From an uncultured Streptococcus sp. (GTDB lineage Bacteria; Bacillota; Bacilli; Lactobacillales; Streptococcaceae): a DNA stretch of 64,000 bases. The stretch lies in the NCBI GenBank assembly GCA_902470035.1, contig CABREZ010000001.1, positions 8,370 through 72,369 on the forward strand, read 5' to 3'. The position numbers and the translations under genes were made by a program. Shown piece after piece: positions 32,025 to 41,870 of this stretch; position 1 is the stretch's first letter; each line of letters opens with the position of its first letter. A model generated the notes under the pieces. The model saw only the letters and a list, made by a program, of their open reading frames with translations. It ran no database searches and was not told the DNA's origin.

Positions 32025-35000
32025 TTAGGCAAAAATGCTGAAGAATGGTGAACCTAATTTAGCATCGATTGGATCAGTACTTTTTACTGAGAAGATGTAA
32101 TCAATAGAATGCCAACCATTGTTGGCAGGATTGAATGGATCTCTTACATAGGTTTTCCCGTTATCATATCCTTGTAGGACGATTTCATGCGTATACGGAG
32201 CATTGATAAAGATGCTTTCCTCAACTGCCGCAAGGACGTGTTTCCCTGATACTAAGGTTGCTGCAATTGCATCTTTCCCCGTAAGCATTTGGCTCCTTAA
32301 GCCCCAATGCTTAGTGGCAGCAACAAGTCCATCTGCGTCTGTTCCAGCTACCGCAATTTTATTAAAGGAATTGGTGTTGTAATACAGATAATCCGCTACT
32401 GTCGTCGGTAGCACTTCTCTTCCGAGAATATCCGTAAATGCCATCGCTAAAGAAGTTGGAACACACCCGGATTGGTCCATATTGCTCACACCATACCATT
32501 TTGCTCCCCAACGAGGGTCCCGTTGAGAATAATAAGCAGTTTGTGAGCCAACTTTGGGATTGCGAGGGGAAAGTTTTGTTTTTCCAAGGTTAAAACCTTC
32601 CACACTGTCATCTGTATAGTCTACATAAACATGTGTAGTATAGTCCCCCACTAGATTCCCATGATTAAAAGCAAGAATGTCAACATTGGTTTCTACACCA
32701 TTTGGTTTCGTTGAATACCAACGAAGGTTTTCCTGATGAGGCTGTGACCAGACTGCTACTCGAATTTGCTTAATTTGTCGGCCTTGCGGAGCTTGATATA
32801 CTGATACAGTAAATATCCCTTTTTGAGAATCGACATTTCTTATTACAGCCTGAGTTTTTGTTTTGGCATTCCGATTCTCTACCTGCACCGTCGTGCCACC
32901 GACACCAACCTGACTACCATCACCCTGGATATAGTACAAATGGACATGATAAGTACCTGTCGAATACTTATGGTCAGAAGCCTTCACGCTTACCTTGTAA
33001 GTCCCATCTGATTGACGAGTCGCTTCATACCAAGTCAAATCATCCTGACCATTTACCTCAGACCAGGTTGGCACTTGCACTACGCGGACACCTTTTGGAC
33101 TATAGACATCACTGATAATGACATCGAATGTGCCATTATCCTTGTTATTGTTTTGGATCGTAATCGTAGCAGTTGGAGTTGATTTCTGAACTTCTACAAC
33201 AGTCTCTGTAACATAACGGCGCTTGTTTTCTTGATCAATATAATGAACGTGAACTTGGTACTGTCCAACTGAGTTCTTGTGGTCACTTGCCTTGATCGTT
33301 GCTCGATAGGAACCATCAGATTGACGAACAGCTTTATGCCAGATTAAATCATCCTGACCTCCTACTACACTCCATGATGGAATCAAGACTTCTTTCAAGC
33401 CAGTCGGTGATACTACATTACGAAATACTGCGTCAAAGGTTCCTGTACTTGAGTTATTGTTCTCAATCGAAAGTATCCCTTGCGACTTAGATTGACGAAC
33501 CTCTACAACAGTCTCTGTAACATAACGGCGCTTGTTTTCTTGATCAATATAATGAACGTGAACTTGGTACTGTCCAACTGAGTTCTTGTGGTCACTTGCC
33601 TTGATCGTTGCTCGATAGGAACCATCAGATTGACGAACAGCTTTATGCCAAACTAAATCATCCTGACCTCCTACTACACTCCATGATGGAATCAAGACTT
33701 CTTTTAAACCAGTCGGTGATACTACATTACGAACTACTGCATCAAAGGTTCCTGTACTTGAGTTATTGTTCTCAATCGAAAGTGTCCCTTGTGGCTTAGA
33801 TTGACGAACTTCTACAACGGTCTCTGTAACATAACGGCGTCTATTATTTTGATCAAGATAATGAACGTGTACTTGGTACTGACCCAAAGTGTTCTTATGA
33901 TCACTTGCTTTGATTGTTGCTCGGTAGGAACCATCAGATTGACGAACAGCTTTATGCCAAACTAAATCATCCTGACCTCCTACTACACTCCATGTCGGAA
34001 TCAGAACTTCTTTCAAACCAGTCGGTGATACTACATTACGAACTACTGCGTCAAAGGTTCCTGTACTTGAGTTATTGTTCTCAATCGTTACGGTGCCACT
34101 TGGTTTTAAATCCTCTGGTCGTTTTCCAATAAAAACATTTGTCACGGTCCCGCCAACACCCGTCATCTGTCCATTATTCTGAACATAGTAAAGGTGGATA
34201 TTGTAAAGACCAGTTGAGTTTTTATGGTCCGACGCTTTTACACTGACGGTATAGGTCCCATTTGCTTGACGGTTGGCTGTATACCAAACAAGATCGTCTT
34301 GACTACCTATTTCTGACCAGATTGGCACAGAAACAGCTTGAACACCATTTGGTGCTTTGACGTTTGAGACCACAACGTCAAAACGACCCACCATACTATC
34401 ATTATTTACAATACTGATATCGCCACTTAATTTCCCTTCTGTCGGGTCAGCTGCAGGTTTTGCATTAGCTGTAAAGCGACCTGTATAATCCACACTTTGG
34501 TCTAAGAGATGTTTTCCTGGAAGCAATTCCGCTTGAGAAGTGAATTGCCATGCACCTGCTTTCCCATTGTAACGCAAGCTTTTCGCATCATTTACAGATA
34601 GTTTTGGAGAAGGATATTGAGCAACCCAGAAATTCTGAATACCAAACTGAGCAGTGTTAACAGGGCCTTTCTTACGAAGGTTATTTTCATCCAACCAGCT
34701 AGCACTAGTATAGAACATCAGGTTACTGTAGCCATTTTTTCGCATTTCATCTACCCACGCTTGGGTATTCTGATTAATGTTTGGTAGCATCTCAGCATCT
34801 TCAAAGTCATTGACCATGAGGGTGTTCTTTGGAAGATTCAAACGTTGCGCAGCCGCAATATAGAATCGTGCCTCTGCACGCGCTGCTTCCTCAGAAGTAT
34901 AGCGTGAGAAGTGGTAGGTCGATACTTGCAGACCTGCCGCTTGAGCATTGCGAATTTGATTTTCAGCATTCGGGTTCTTGTACCAGGTGTCTTCAGTCAA

Positions 35001-35492
35001 TTTAACAACGACACCTCCCACACCTTTATTAGCTAGAGTACGATAGTCTCCAATGCTAATATCTCCATTATGACTACTCACATCAACGAAGGATTTTGGC
35101 TGGACCGCCACATCCGTCGAGCGATCTGCTGGAGCGTTTGAACCCGTATTGAAGAAGGTAGTGCTTCCCGTTACTGGTTTCGCAGTTGTCTCAGAAGATG
35201 AGATAGATTGTTCTTCTGAGATAGACTTTGTATCTATCTTTGGCTCGTCTACCTTCGTAACATCTGAACTATTGACTGGAATCTCTGTTACTGGAGCTGG
35301 ACCCTCATATTGATGTGCCCCTACTTCTTGTTTTTCCTCAACAACTGGTGCTAAGCTAGCTTGTTCCGTTACTGCTTCACTTTCAGTGACTGCCGATTCT
35401 TTTACTCCCACTTCATCAGCATGGGCAACTTGGACAGAGGCGGCCATCAAGACAGCTGCACTTGCAACATAAATCAAATCTTTTTTTCTCAT
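32025..35492 (-). CDS. Secreted wall hydrolase: GH25 muramidase, six GBS_Bsp-like repeats, C39-type peptidase
   Basis: 1155 residues. A signal peptide (about 1-25) and acidic Ser/Thr-rich region precede the GH25 domain (about 130-340), from KSFVDVSSHNGDISIGDY to WQFTSQAELLPGKHLLDQSVDYTGRF. The Asp of VDVSS and the DFEDAE segment fit catalytic positions. Six GBS_Bsp-like modules of about 100 residues follow; modules 2-4 are almost identical. The C-terminal ~170 residues (YYSQRDPRWGAKWYG, QSGCVPTSLAMAF with candidate Cys, HEIVLQGYD with His) form a C39_2/NlpC-like papain-fold peptidase. No wall anchor or choline-binding repeats. Likely cuts peptidoglycan glycan and peptide bonds. It lies just downstream of the polysaccharide locus in the same direction, behind a terminator. 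Confidence 0.9.
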   Translation of the reverse strand: MRKKDLIYVASAAVLMAASVQVAHADEVGVKESAVTESEAVTEQASLAPVVEEKQEVGAHQYEGPAPVTEIPVNSSDVTKVDEPKIDTKSISEEQSISSSETTAKPVTGSTTFFNTGSNAPADRSTDVAVQPKSFVDVSSHNGDISIGDYRTLANKGVGGVVVKLTEDTWYKNPNAENQIRNAQAAGLQVSTYHFSRYTSEEAARAEARFYIAAAQRLNLPKNTLMVNDFEDAEMLPNINQNTQAWVDEMRKNGYSNLMFYTSASWLDENNLRKKGPVNTAQFGIQNFWVAQYPSPKLSVNDAKSLRYNGKAGAWQFTSQAELLPGKHLLDQSVDYTGRFTANAKPAADPTEGKLSGDISIVNNDSMVGRFDVVVSNVKAPNGVQAVSVPIWSEIGSQDDLVWYTANRQANGTYTVSVKASDHKNSTGLYNIHLYYVQNNGQMTGVGGTVTNVFIGKRPEDLKPSGTVTIENNNSSTGTFDAVVRNVVSPTGLKEVLIPTWSVVGGQDDLVWHKAVRQSDGSYRATIKASDHKNTLGQYQVHVHYLDQNNRRRYVTETVVEVRQSKPQGTLSIENNNSSTGTFDAVVRNVVSPTGLKEVLIPSWSVVGGQDDLVWHKAVRQSDGSYRATIKASDHKNSVGQYQVHVHYIDQENKRRYVTETVVEVRQSKSQGILSIENNNSSTGTFDAVFRNVVSPTGLKEVLIPSWSVVGGQDDLIWHKAVRQSDGSYRATIKASDHKNSVGQYQVHVHYIDQENKRRYVTETVVEVQKSTPTATITIQNNNKDNGTFDVIISDVYSPKGVRVVQVPTWSEVNGQDDLTWYEATRQSDGTYKVSVKASDHKYSTGTYHVHLYYIQGDGSQVGVGGTTVQVENRNAKTKTQAVIRNVDSQKGIFTVSVYQAPQGRQIKQIRVAVWSQPHQENLRWYSTKPNGVETNVDILAFNHGNLVGDYTTHVYVDYTDDSVEGFNLGKTKLSPRNPKVGSQTAYYSQRDPRWGAKWYGVSNMDQSGCVPTSLAMAFTDILGREVLPTTVADYLYYNTNSFNKIAVAGTDADGLVAATKHWGLRSQMLTGKDAIAATLVSGKHVLAAVEESIFINAPYTHEIVLQGYDNGKTYVRDPFNPANNGWHSIDYIFSVKSTDPIDAKLGSPFFSIFA
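33182..34108. repeat. Three tandem 309-bp repeats inside the GH25-C39 gene
   Basis: Units begin near 33182, 33491 and 33800. Neighbouring units 1 and 2 differ at only a few bases; unit 3 is somewhat more diverged. Each encodes one GBS_Bsp-like module, so copy number can change in frame by recombination. Confidence 0.85.
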
Positions 35493-35605
35493 TGTTATTC
35501 CCTATTGCTTTATTTTATGCTTTCCCTATTCTACCATACCAAGTCTCCTAGGAAAAGTTTTATGAGGCAAATTTTAAAAATTAGTGACAATCAACAAAAA
35601 AGAAA

Positions 35606-35626
35606 AAAGAAGTCTAAAACTTCTTT
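35606..35626 (-). terminator. Terminator at the end of the polysaccharide operon
   Basis: 8-bp arms AAAGAAGT/ACTTCTTT with loop CTAAA. On the minus strand it is followed by TTTTTTC, 7 bases past the last gene. Between here and 35493 an extended -10 (TGG-TAGAAT, hexamer 35533-35528) may start the GH25 gene. Confidence 0.75.
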
Positions 35627-35632
35627 CCTCTC

Positions 35633-36703
35633 TTACATATTCAATTGTCTTAAAGCTTTGGTCAGATAGAAACCTTCGCGAAGCTTTTTTCCAATTCGTT
35701 TCGCATTTTCGAGAAGGAATTGGTAATCTTCTTCGGATAAATGTTCAATCACTTGAGATAGGTCGTGCAAAGATTCAACCGCAAGCCCGCATTGATTTTG
35801 TAATACAAAGTTCGAGAGAGCAGATTGCTTCCAAACCACTAAAGGGAAACCAGCCGCAAGGTAAAGAGAAGCTTTATGAGAATTATTAAAACGTAGATAG
35901 TTGCCGTAAGTACCCTGACAAGTTTCCGAACTATCCCCATCCCACACTAAGCCAAAACTACCTTCTAGAGCTACCGGTAGATCATCAGGCATAAAGGCCC
36001 CAAAGTAAGTGATGTTATTCAAAGCACGACTTTCATCATACCCAACCCCATAGAGATTATAGGCAGGACTCTCTGGCAAACTATATAGATAGCCTGATTT
36101 TGTTGGGTTTAAATTCCCAGCAACAATGATTGCTTGTTCTTTTTGAGGAAGAGACTTTTCTTGAAAATTTGGAATCAAATAATCAAAAATCTCTAAACTA
36201 ACCATTTTATCAGCTGGAAATCCTTGATTAGCTAAAACGCTCTTCATGATGTCATTATGAACAATAATCCCATCCACAGACATTAAAGCTTTCTTCTCTT
36301 GGAAATAGTTTCTCAATTTATGTCTCAATTTCACTTCAGAGCCTGCAGCATGGCGCAAGGTTTCAATGTCGTGAATCAAGAGATAGAATTTCGCTCCTCT
36401 TTTTTGTGCCTGCTTGATGAGCTGTGCAATGAAAAATGTATGATGGATAATTGGAAACTGAATGACCAATTCATCCCCTGAACCTAGTTGATCAAACACA
36501 GATTTAGTTGCACTATATTTGTGTTGTTGGGCCTTAAAGAAATTCATCTGATACCAGTTGTCAACCTTAATCTCTAATCCCTTATACCCTTCTGAAATCA
36601 GAATGGCTTCCACGTCATTTCGCGCCTTACTCCCTGCATTTTTTTCATGTTGATTATGAAGAAATGAATCTTTCAGATAATATCTCACTTTTCTCCCCTT
36701 CAC
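35633..36703 (-). CDS. Galactofuranosyltransferase-like glycosyltransferase (WefE-like)
   Basis: 356 residues, no transmembrane helix. The N-terminus RKVRYYLKDSFLHNQHEKNAGSKARND and the motifs VIQFPIIHHTFF, FYLLIHDIETLR, YGVGYDE, FGLVWDGDSSETCQGTYGNYLRFNNSHK and LAAGFPLVVWK mark the GtfC/WefE family of streptococcal sugar transferases. It follows glf, which makes UDP-galactofuranose, and is the last gene of the operon, as in RPS loci of S. oralis and S. gordonii. Transfer of Galf is inference from family and neighbour. Confidence 0.8.
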   Translation of the reverse strand: MKGRKVRYYLKDSFLHNQHEKNAGSKARNDVEAILISEGYKGLEIKVDNWYQMNFFKAQQHKYSATKSVFDQLGSGDELVIQFPIIHHTFFIAQLIKQAQKRGAKFYLLIHDIETLRHAAGSEVKLRHKLRNYFQEKKALMSVDGIIVHNDIMKSVLANQGFPADKMVSLEIFDYLIPNFQEKSLPQKEQAIIVAGNLNPTKSGYLYSLPESPAYNLYGVGYDESRALNNITYFGAFMPDDLPVALEGSFGLVWDGDSSETCQGTYGNYLRFNNSHKASLYLAAGFPLVVWKQSALSNFVLQNQCGLAVESLHDLSQVIEHLSEEDYQFLLENAKRIGKKLREGFYLTKALRQLNM

Positions 36704-36714
36704 TAGACCTATCT

Positions 36715-37818
36715 CTATATGCTTCCAAGTTCTTTCTCAACGACTTCTAGAGCACGCTCAATGACCACGTGCATGTCGTAGTATTTATAGTCTGCTAGGC
36801 GGCCACAGAAGATGACCTTGTCATTTTTAGCGGCTTCTTCTTGGTATTTGGCAAACATCGCATTATTCTTTTCATCATTGATTGGATAGTAGGGCTCATC
36901 GCCTCGTTTCCAATCAGCTGGGTATTCGCGAGTAATCACCGTCTTCGGTTGAGTTCCATACTCGAAATGCTTGTGCTCGATGATCCGAGTATAAGGAATT
37001 TCACGCTCGGTGTAGTTGACCACTGCATTTCCTTGATGGTTTTCCTCATCCAAGACTTCATGTTCGAATCGAAGACTGCGGTATTCCAACTCCCCATGTT
37101 TGTAATCAAAGTATTGGTCAATCATTCCTGTGAAGACAATTTTTTCAGCTGATGCTTCTAACTCTTCACGATTAGCAAAAAAATCAACCCCAAGCTGCAC
37201 TTCTACATCTCCCAACATGTTTTCAATGATGACATTATAGCCACCGATTGGAATCCCTTGGTAACGGTCGTTAAAGTAGTTATTATCAAAGGTCAAACGC
37301 ACTGGGAGGCGCTTAATGATGAAAGGAGGAAGGTCCGTCGCAGAACGTCCCCATTGCTTCTCCGTATAACCTTTGATCAACTTTTCATAGATATTTGGAC
37401 CAATCAACTTGATTGCTTGTTCTTCCAAGTTCTTAGGCTCAACATCCTTCATATCCGCCGTTTGTTCCGCAATCTTATCTTTAACTTCTTGAGGAGTCTT
37501 GGTTCCCCACATAGCGTAGAAGGTGTTCATGTTGAAGGGAAGATTGTAGAGGCTCCCCTTGTAGTTAGCCACCGGTGAGTTGATATAGTTGTTAAATTCA
37601 GCAAACTGATTAACATAGTCCCAAACTTTTTTGTTTGACGTATGGAAAATGTGAGCACCATACTTGTGGACGTTGATACCTTCCACATTCTCACAGTAGA
37701 TATTTCCACCAACGTGATCGCGCTTGTCAATCACTTTTACTTTTTTACCACGTTTTGTAGCTTCGTGTGCAAAAATTGCCCCCGATAAACCAGCACCAAC
37801 AATCAGATAATCGTACAT
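36715..37818 (-). CDS. glf: UDP-galactopyranose mutase
   Basis: 367 residues. N-terminal FAD-binding GxGxxG motif in YLIVGAGLSGAIFAHEA, then DHVGGNIY and GAHIFHTSNKKVW, and the C-terminal GRLADYKYYDMHVVIERAL are hallmark Glf sequences. It converts UDP-Galp to UDP-Galf in the cytoplasm, supplying the downstream transferase. Confidence 0.96.
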   Translation of the reverse strand: MYDYLIVGAGLSGAIFAHEATKRGKKVKVIDKRDHVGGNIYCENVEGINVHKYGAHIFHTSNKKVWDYVNQFAEFNNYINSPVANYKGSLYNLPFNMNTFYAMWGTKTPQEVKDKIAEQTADMKDVEPKNLEEQAIKLIGPNIYEKLIKGYTEKQWGRSATDLPPFIIKRLPVRLTFDNNYFNDRYQGIPIGGYNVIIENMLGDVEVQLGVDFFANREELEASAEKIVFTGMIDQYFDYKHGELEYRSLRFEHEVLDEENHQGNAVVNYTEREIPYTRIIEHKHFEYGTQPKTVITREYPADWKRGDEPYYPINDEKNNAMFAKYQEEAAKNDKVIFCGRLADYKYYDMHVVIERALEVVEKELGSI

Positions 37819-37831
37819 TTTGAGCTCCTAT

Positions 37832-38830
37832 TTATAATTTAACAATTCGATTGAAATAGGGAATTTTTATTAATATTCCAACTACAATGAAACTGACACT
37901 TAATGTGAAGATGAGAAAAAGCAAATTTGCCCCTGCAAAACTAAATCCTACTAATTTCTCCCATACTTTCATAGCATATGTATGTATAATAAAAACACCC
38001 ATAATTTGATTAGAAAGATAAATTATCCATCTGTTCTTATCTGTATTTAAATCAAATGTGAGTACGGTCAAAAAAATTCCTAAACTTACAATTTTCACAA
38101 AAATACTATCATAAAAATATTCAGCATAAAGATTATGGTGAATCCCCTTCGCTAGCACATATAAGATAAAAGGTGAAATAAATAGTAAAACTAAAGTTAC
38201 TACTTTCATCCAATTCTTAAAGCAATTTCTTAGAGTTGCTAAGTTAAATTGCGCTATAAAACCACCTAAAATATAGTAGAAAAACCAGGTCCATAATCTA
38301 AATGTCTGTATAACATAAACTTGCACTGGCTTTTGAAGTAAATAATTTGTCAGCTCAAGTACAAAACCGATAATTACTAAGAGAGATAGAGCCAACAAAT
38401 ACCGATTTTTTGATTTTAGAAATTTTTTCAAAATTGGTAGACACAAGTAAATAAGAATTAAAGCACCAAAAAACCAAAACTGGAAAAAATAACCTCTTTG
38501 TAATAAAGAACCCAAAACTTTTTTTATTGGGTTTTGTGAAAAATCCCTCTTATAAATCCAAATGATTAATGTCCATATCGATACTGTTACAAGAATCCAT
38601 TTTATTTTTTGTAGGATGTATGAATAGCTTATTTCATTTTTTCCCAATAATAAATAACCATTTACCATAAAAAATAGAGGAATTGAATAGGTACCTAAGT
38701 AATATAAATATGTTAAATAATTCCAAGGTCCAGTTTCTTTAAATCCTGGCATTGTAGTATGGAGTAATACAACTCCTATACAAGCCATAATTTTAAGGAA
38801 ATCTAGGTTTATATTCCGTATTTTCTTCAT
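37832..38830 (-). CDS. Acyltransferase family 3 membrane protein (polysaccharide O-acetyltransferase candidate)
   Basis: 332 residues, about ten hydrophobic helices. The N-terminus NLDFLKIMACIGVVLLHTTMPG carries the catalytic-type His of acyltransferase 3 proteins, and SIPLFFMVNGYLLLG is a family motif. AT-rich compared with glf. It probably adds an O-acetyl group to the repeat unit. Acceptor sugar unknown. Confidence 0.82.
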   Translation of the reverse strand: MKKIRNINLDFLKIMACIGVVLLHTTMPGFKETGPWNYLTYLYYLGTYSIPLFFMVNGYLLLGKNEISYSYILQKIKWILVTVSIWTLIIWIYKRDFSQNPIKKVLGSLLQRGYFFQFWFFGALILIYLCLPILKKFLKSKNRYLLALSLLVIIGFVLELTNYLLQKPVQVYVIQTFRLWTWFFYYILGGFIAQFNLATLRNCFKNWMKVVTLVLLFISPFILYVLAKGIHHNLYAEYFYDSIFVKIVSLGIFLTVLTFDLNTDKNRWIIYLSNQIMGVFIIHTYAMKVWEKLVGFSFAGANLLFLIFTLSVSFIVVGILIKIPYFNRIVKL

Positions 38831-38835
38831 TTCGA

Positions 38836-40248
38836 TTATTTTCCTATTATTTGTTTTATTTCACCCATATTTACTACTCTAAGACATATTACTGTGATAA
38901 GATAAATCAATCCGCCAAGCACCGCATAGACTAAAACATTTAAAGTCGGTGTCAAATGTAAAATCGGTTTTAAAAGTAACAATAAAGCATACATAACAGC
39001 TGAAGCCAAAAAGATCTTCATCATTGGACCCATAATCGGCACTTCTTTAAGATAAGTTCGTGTGAAGTAGAGTTGAATCCCCCATACCAAGGCTTCTGTC
39101 AGTACTGATACAATCGCAGCTCCAATAAATCCCAGTTTTGGTAGGAAAAGTAGGTTCAATCCGACACTGACAATGGCAGGAACAGTGGTCGAAATCATAA
39201 ATTCTTTATTTTTATTGTGAGGGATCAGAATTTGAATCCCCATGATATTGGTCCATCCGATAAAGAACATTCTAAAAATCATGATGGCAATGGCATAACG
39301 CGCATCCTGGAAGTCCTTCCCTAGAAAGAATTGAACAAAGTCATCATTGACGATTAACATACCGGCAATGATGGGAAAAATGACCAAATTATAAATCAAA
39401 AAGGACATTTGGTGCATCTTATTAACCGCCTTATGGTCCCCTGAGGATAAGAGGCTCGATACCCGAGGCAACATGACGCTGCCCAGCGAGGTCACTAAGG
39501 TCAACAAAATATTGACGAGTTTTAAGGCCTGGTCGTAAATCCCCACATCCTTTGTAGAGGCAAGAGCTCCCAGCATGGTCCGGTCAAGGGTGACATAGAG
39601 GGAAATGGCAATCTGCGGTAAAAAGAGCAAAATGACTGGTTTTAAGTGCACCAGTGCATAAGCCATATCAAAATGGGCTTTCCCAATAAATTCACGGGCA
39701 GGTAGCCACATACTGAGCTGACCTAAGAGCTCAAAGATAGTGAGCAAGAATACATAGAGATAAAGATCATTGGCAGATTTGACAAACAAGAAGATGGAGA
39801 TGACTCCAACCAGTTTGACCGTGATATTTCGAACCGTAATCTTGCGAAAATCTTCTAATCCCTGAAAAAGCCAGGAAATGTCGAGTCCCTTTGAAACCAA
39901 GCTAAGTCCTAGGATATAAGCGACAGGATTTTTCATGGAAGGTAGGGCCGCACATAAAAGAACATAGAGGGTAAGAGATAAAATCGTTGCCCCCAACTGG
40001 AGGGTATAAATCCCCCAGAAATTCTTTTGGATATCTTTCCGGTGCCCCGAAATCTCCTTAGTTCCATAATTTGCCACCCCTAGCGTCGCCAACAGGATAA
40101 AATAGGTGACAATGGAGTTGAAATAGCCGTAGGTCCCCAAATCATTTGAATTAAAGACCCGTGTTACATAAGGGGTGGTAATAATCGGCAAGATAATCAC
40201 CAACAACTGGTAGGAGAGATTATAGGCGTAATTTTTAAGAACTTTCAT
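38836..40248 (-). CDS. wzx: Wzx repeat-unit flippase
   Basis: 470 residues, 12-14 hydrophobic helices. N-terminus YNLSYQLLVIILPIITTPYVTRVF with GTYGYFNSI fits the polysaccharide-exporter (MOP) superfamily. It flips the undecaprenyl-linked repeat unit to the outer face for Wzy. Confidence 0.92.
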   Translation of the reverse strand: MKVLKNYAYNLSYQLLVIILPIITTPYVTRVFNSNDLGTYGYFNSIVTYFILLATLGVANYGTKEISGHRKDIQKNFWGIYTLQLGATILSLTLYVLLCAALPSMKNPVAYILGLSLVSKGLDISWLFQGLEDFRKITVRNITVKLVGVISIFLFVKSANDLYLYVFLLTIFELLGQLSMWLPAREFIGKAHFDMAYALVHLKPVILLFLPQIAISLYVTLDRTMLGALASTKDVGIYDQALKLVNILLTLVTSLGSVMLPRVSSLLSSGDHKAVNKMHQMSFLIYNLVIFPIIAGMLIVNDDFVQFFLGKDFQDARYAIAIMIFRMFFIGWTNIMGIQILIPHNKNKEFMISTTVPAIVSVGLNLLFLPKLGFIGAAIVSVLTEALVWGIQLYFTRTYLKEVPIMGPMMKIFLASAVMYALLLLLKPILHLTPTLNVLVYAVLGGLIYLITVICLRVVNMGEIKQIIGK

Positions 40249-40297
40249 AAGGGTGTAACTTGTCTTAATCTTTCTTTTTAACTGGACTTAACTCAGT

Positions 40298-41472
40298 TTA
40301 TTCAATTTTATTATCTGGATTCATAATAAACAATCGACTAATAAACAAAATTAATGGAGAGTAGCGAAGAACCAACATCTGAGGATCGAACATCCCATGG
40401 ATGATCATAATCCCTAAACAGGCAAGTACGATATCTTTTCGAATGGTTACGAAATATTTCATAACTTTAGTAAGAGTCAACAACATGAAGGCACTGACGA
40501 TTAAACCATCAATAACCAACAACTGCACAAACGAGCTATCTATGAAATTATAATTACTAGTAAAATTCCCGAAAATATCTAAGAGTGTGAATTTAATATG
40601 TTGTCCTAACCAAGATACTCCAAAATTGCGGAAGCCCTCTACACTTAACCGTAGCCGATTATGTGTAAATTGATCTACAAAATGGAATAAATTCCCAGAT
40701 GAATAAAAACAGAAATATAAGGTAATGATTAAAGCCAAAATAAAACCATATTTTGCTATTGTTTTCATCCAGAAGTGTCCAATAATAAAGTCTTTTTTTA
40801 TGATTTTCAGACTAAACAACGCATATGTAAGTATTAAAATACTTAAGTAAAATGGACTAGTTGTCGAAGTTTGTTGGTACATATAAATCGTGGCCAAAAG
40901 CAAGGAAAGTAATTCCATGTAAGAAATTTTTTTCCCACGAAACATTAGATAACTACACAATGCAAAAATAATCTTTGTGAAGCAAACGAAACATAATTAA
41001 ACCCTAGACTAAAACGATAGCCACCATCTGCCCTCATGAACATATTCGAAATCACGCCCATGTTGCTAGCAAAAATCGTCAAAACAAGGACTAGAAATGT
41101 GGCAAAAGAGAAAGTTCCTAATAACTTTCTGAAATCTATATCTCTAGCAGAAAAAACAAGTAAAAGAACATTTAAATCAAGTAACCCCTCTCGATTTTTT
41201 GCAACTATAAACATAGAAATAATGAACAATACTGCTATTAACAGTTGGTCCCAATGAAATCTAAAGTGATACAAGCTTCTTGGAAGATTCACCAACTCTT
41301 TTATCAAAATCATAGCAATTGTGAAATAGAGGACGATCCTATACAATGATAAAGAGCCCTCTAATCTAATAAAATAAGTAGTTGTGACTAATGACGTGAC
41401 AACAACCCATATAAATAAGGTGATTAAATAAATTTTTTCTGATATAGTACGATTGTTCATCACAATAGTCAT
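40298..41472 (-). pseudogene. wzy: wzy polysaccharide polymerase, frameshifted
   Basis: Two frames together encode a ~390-residue, multi-helix Wzy-like protein. The first (from 41472, or ATG 41460) runs through YRFSLGFNYVSFA and then stops at 40945. The second, in the next frame, continues with TKIIFALCSYLMFRGKKISYMELL and ends at 40298 after FVQLLVIDGLIVSAF and DPQMLVLRYSPLILF. Adding one base near 40980 would join them, so a one-base deletion is the simplest cause. Wzy links repeat units on the outer membrane face. Assembly error cannot be excluded. Confidence 0.75.
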
Positions 41473-41560
41473 CCAACCCTTTCAATCATTTAATTAAAAA
41501 TATTTAAAACTTTACAACTCTCTATTATCAAATATCAAAGAATTGAACTTACCCATTTGA

Positions 41561-41836
41561 TTAAAATCTGTATTTCTTTAGAAAAATAAACATCGAAGCA
41601 TTCAGGTTTCCAGTCTTAAAATAAATCATACATCCTACCAGAAACAAGAGAGGCGCAAAGATGAGAAAAGTCAAAGAGTACTCTTTAACATAAAGAAAAC
41701 GAACTCCTAAAAAGGGAATAACATTAGGGATACGAAGCAAGAGAGATGCTAACATCGAAGTGTTAAGAATGTCCATAGATATAACTAATATTAGAACCAC
41801 TGCCATTAACAGTTTATCGCGTTCTATCTTTAACAT
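41561..41836 (-). pseudogene. Truncated membrane protein, wzy-like N-terminal fragment
   Basis: 91 residues with about three hydrophobic helices (KLLMAVVLILVISMDILNTS, VKEYSLTFLIFAPLLFLVG). It ends after NLNASMFIFLKKYRF. It is much shorter than any polymerase or flippase and lies between the GT2 gene and wzy, in AT-rich DNA. The opening residues look like the start of a Wzy protein, so a remnant of an older polymerase gene is likely. A small functional membrane protein remains possible. Confidence 0.5.
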
Positions 41837-41870
41837 TTTTTTCCTTTTCTAATCTCAAGCCTCTCATATT

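Noticed and set aside
33182..34108. Regular 309-bp repeats considered as a CRISPR or VNTR array
   Set aside because: Units are long, lack spacers and encode consecutive protein modules in frame.
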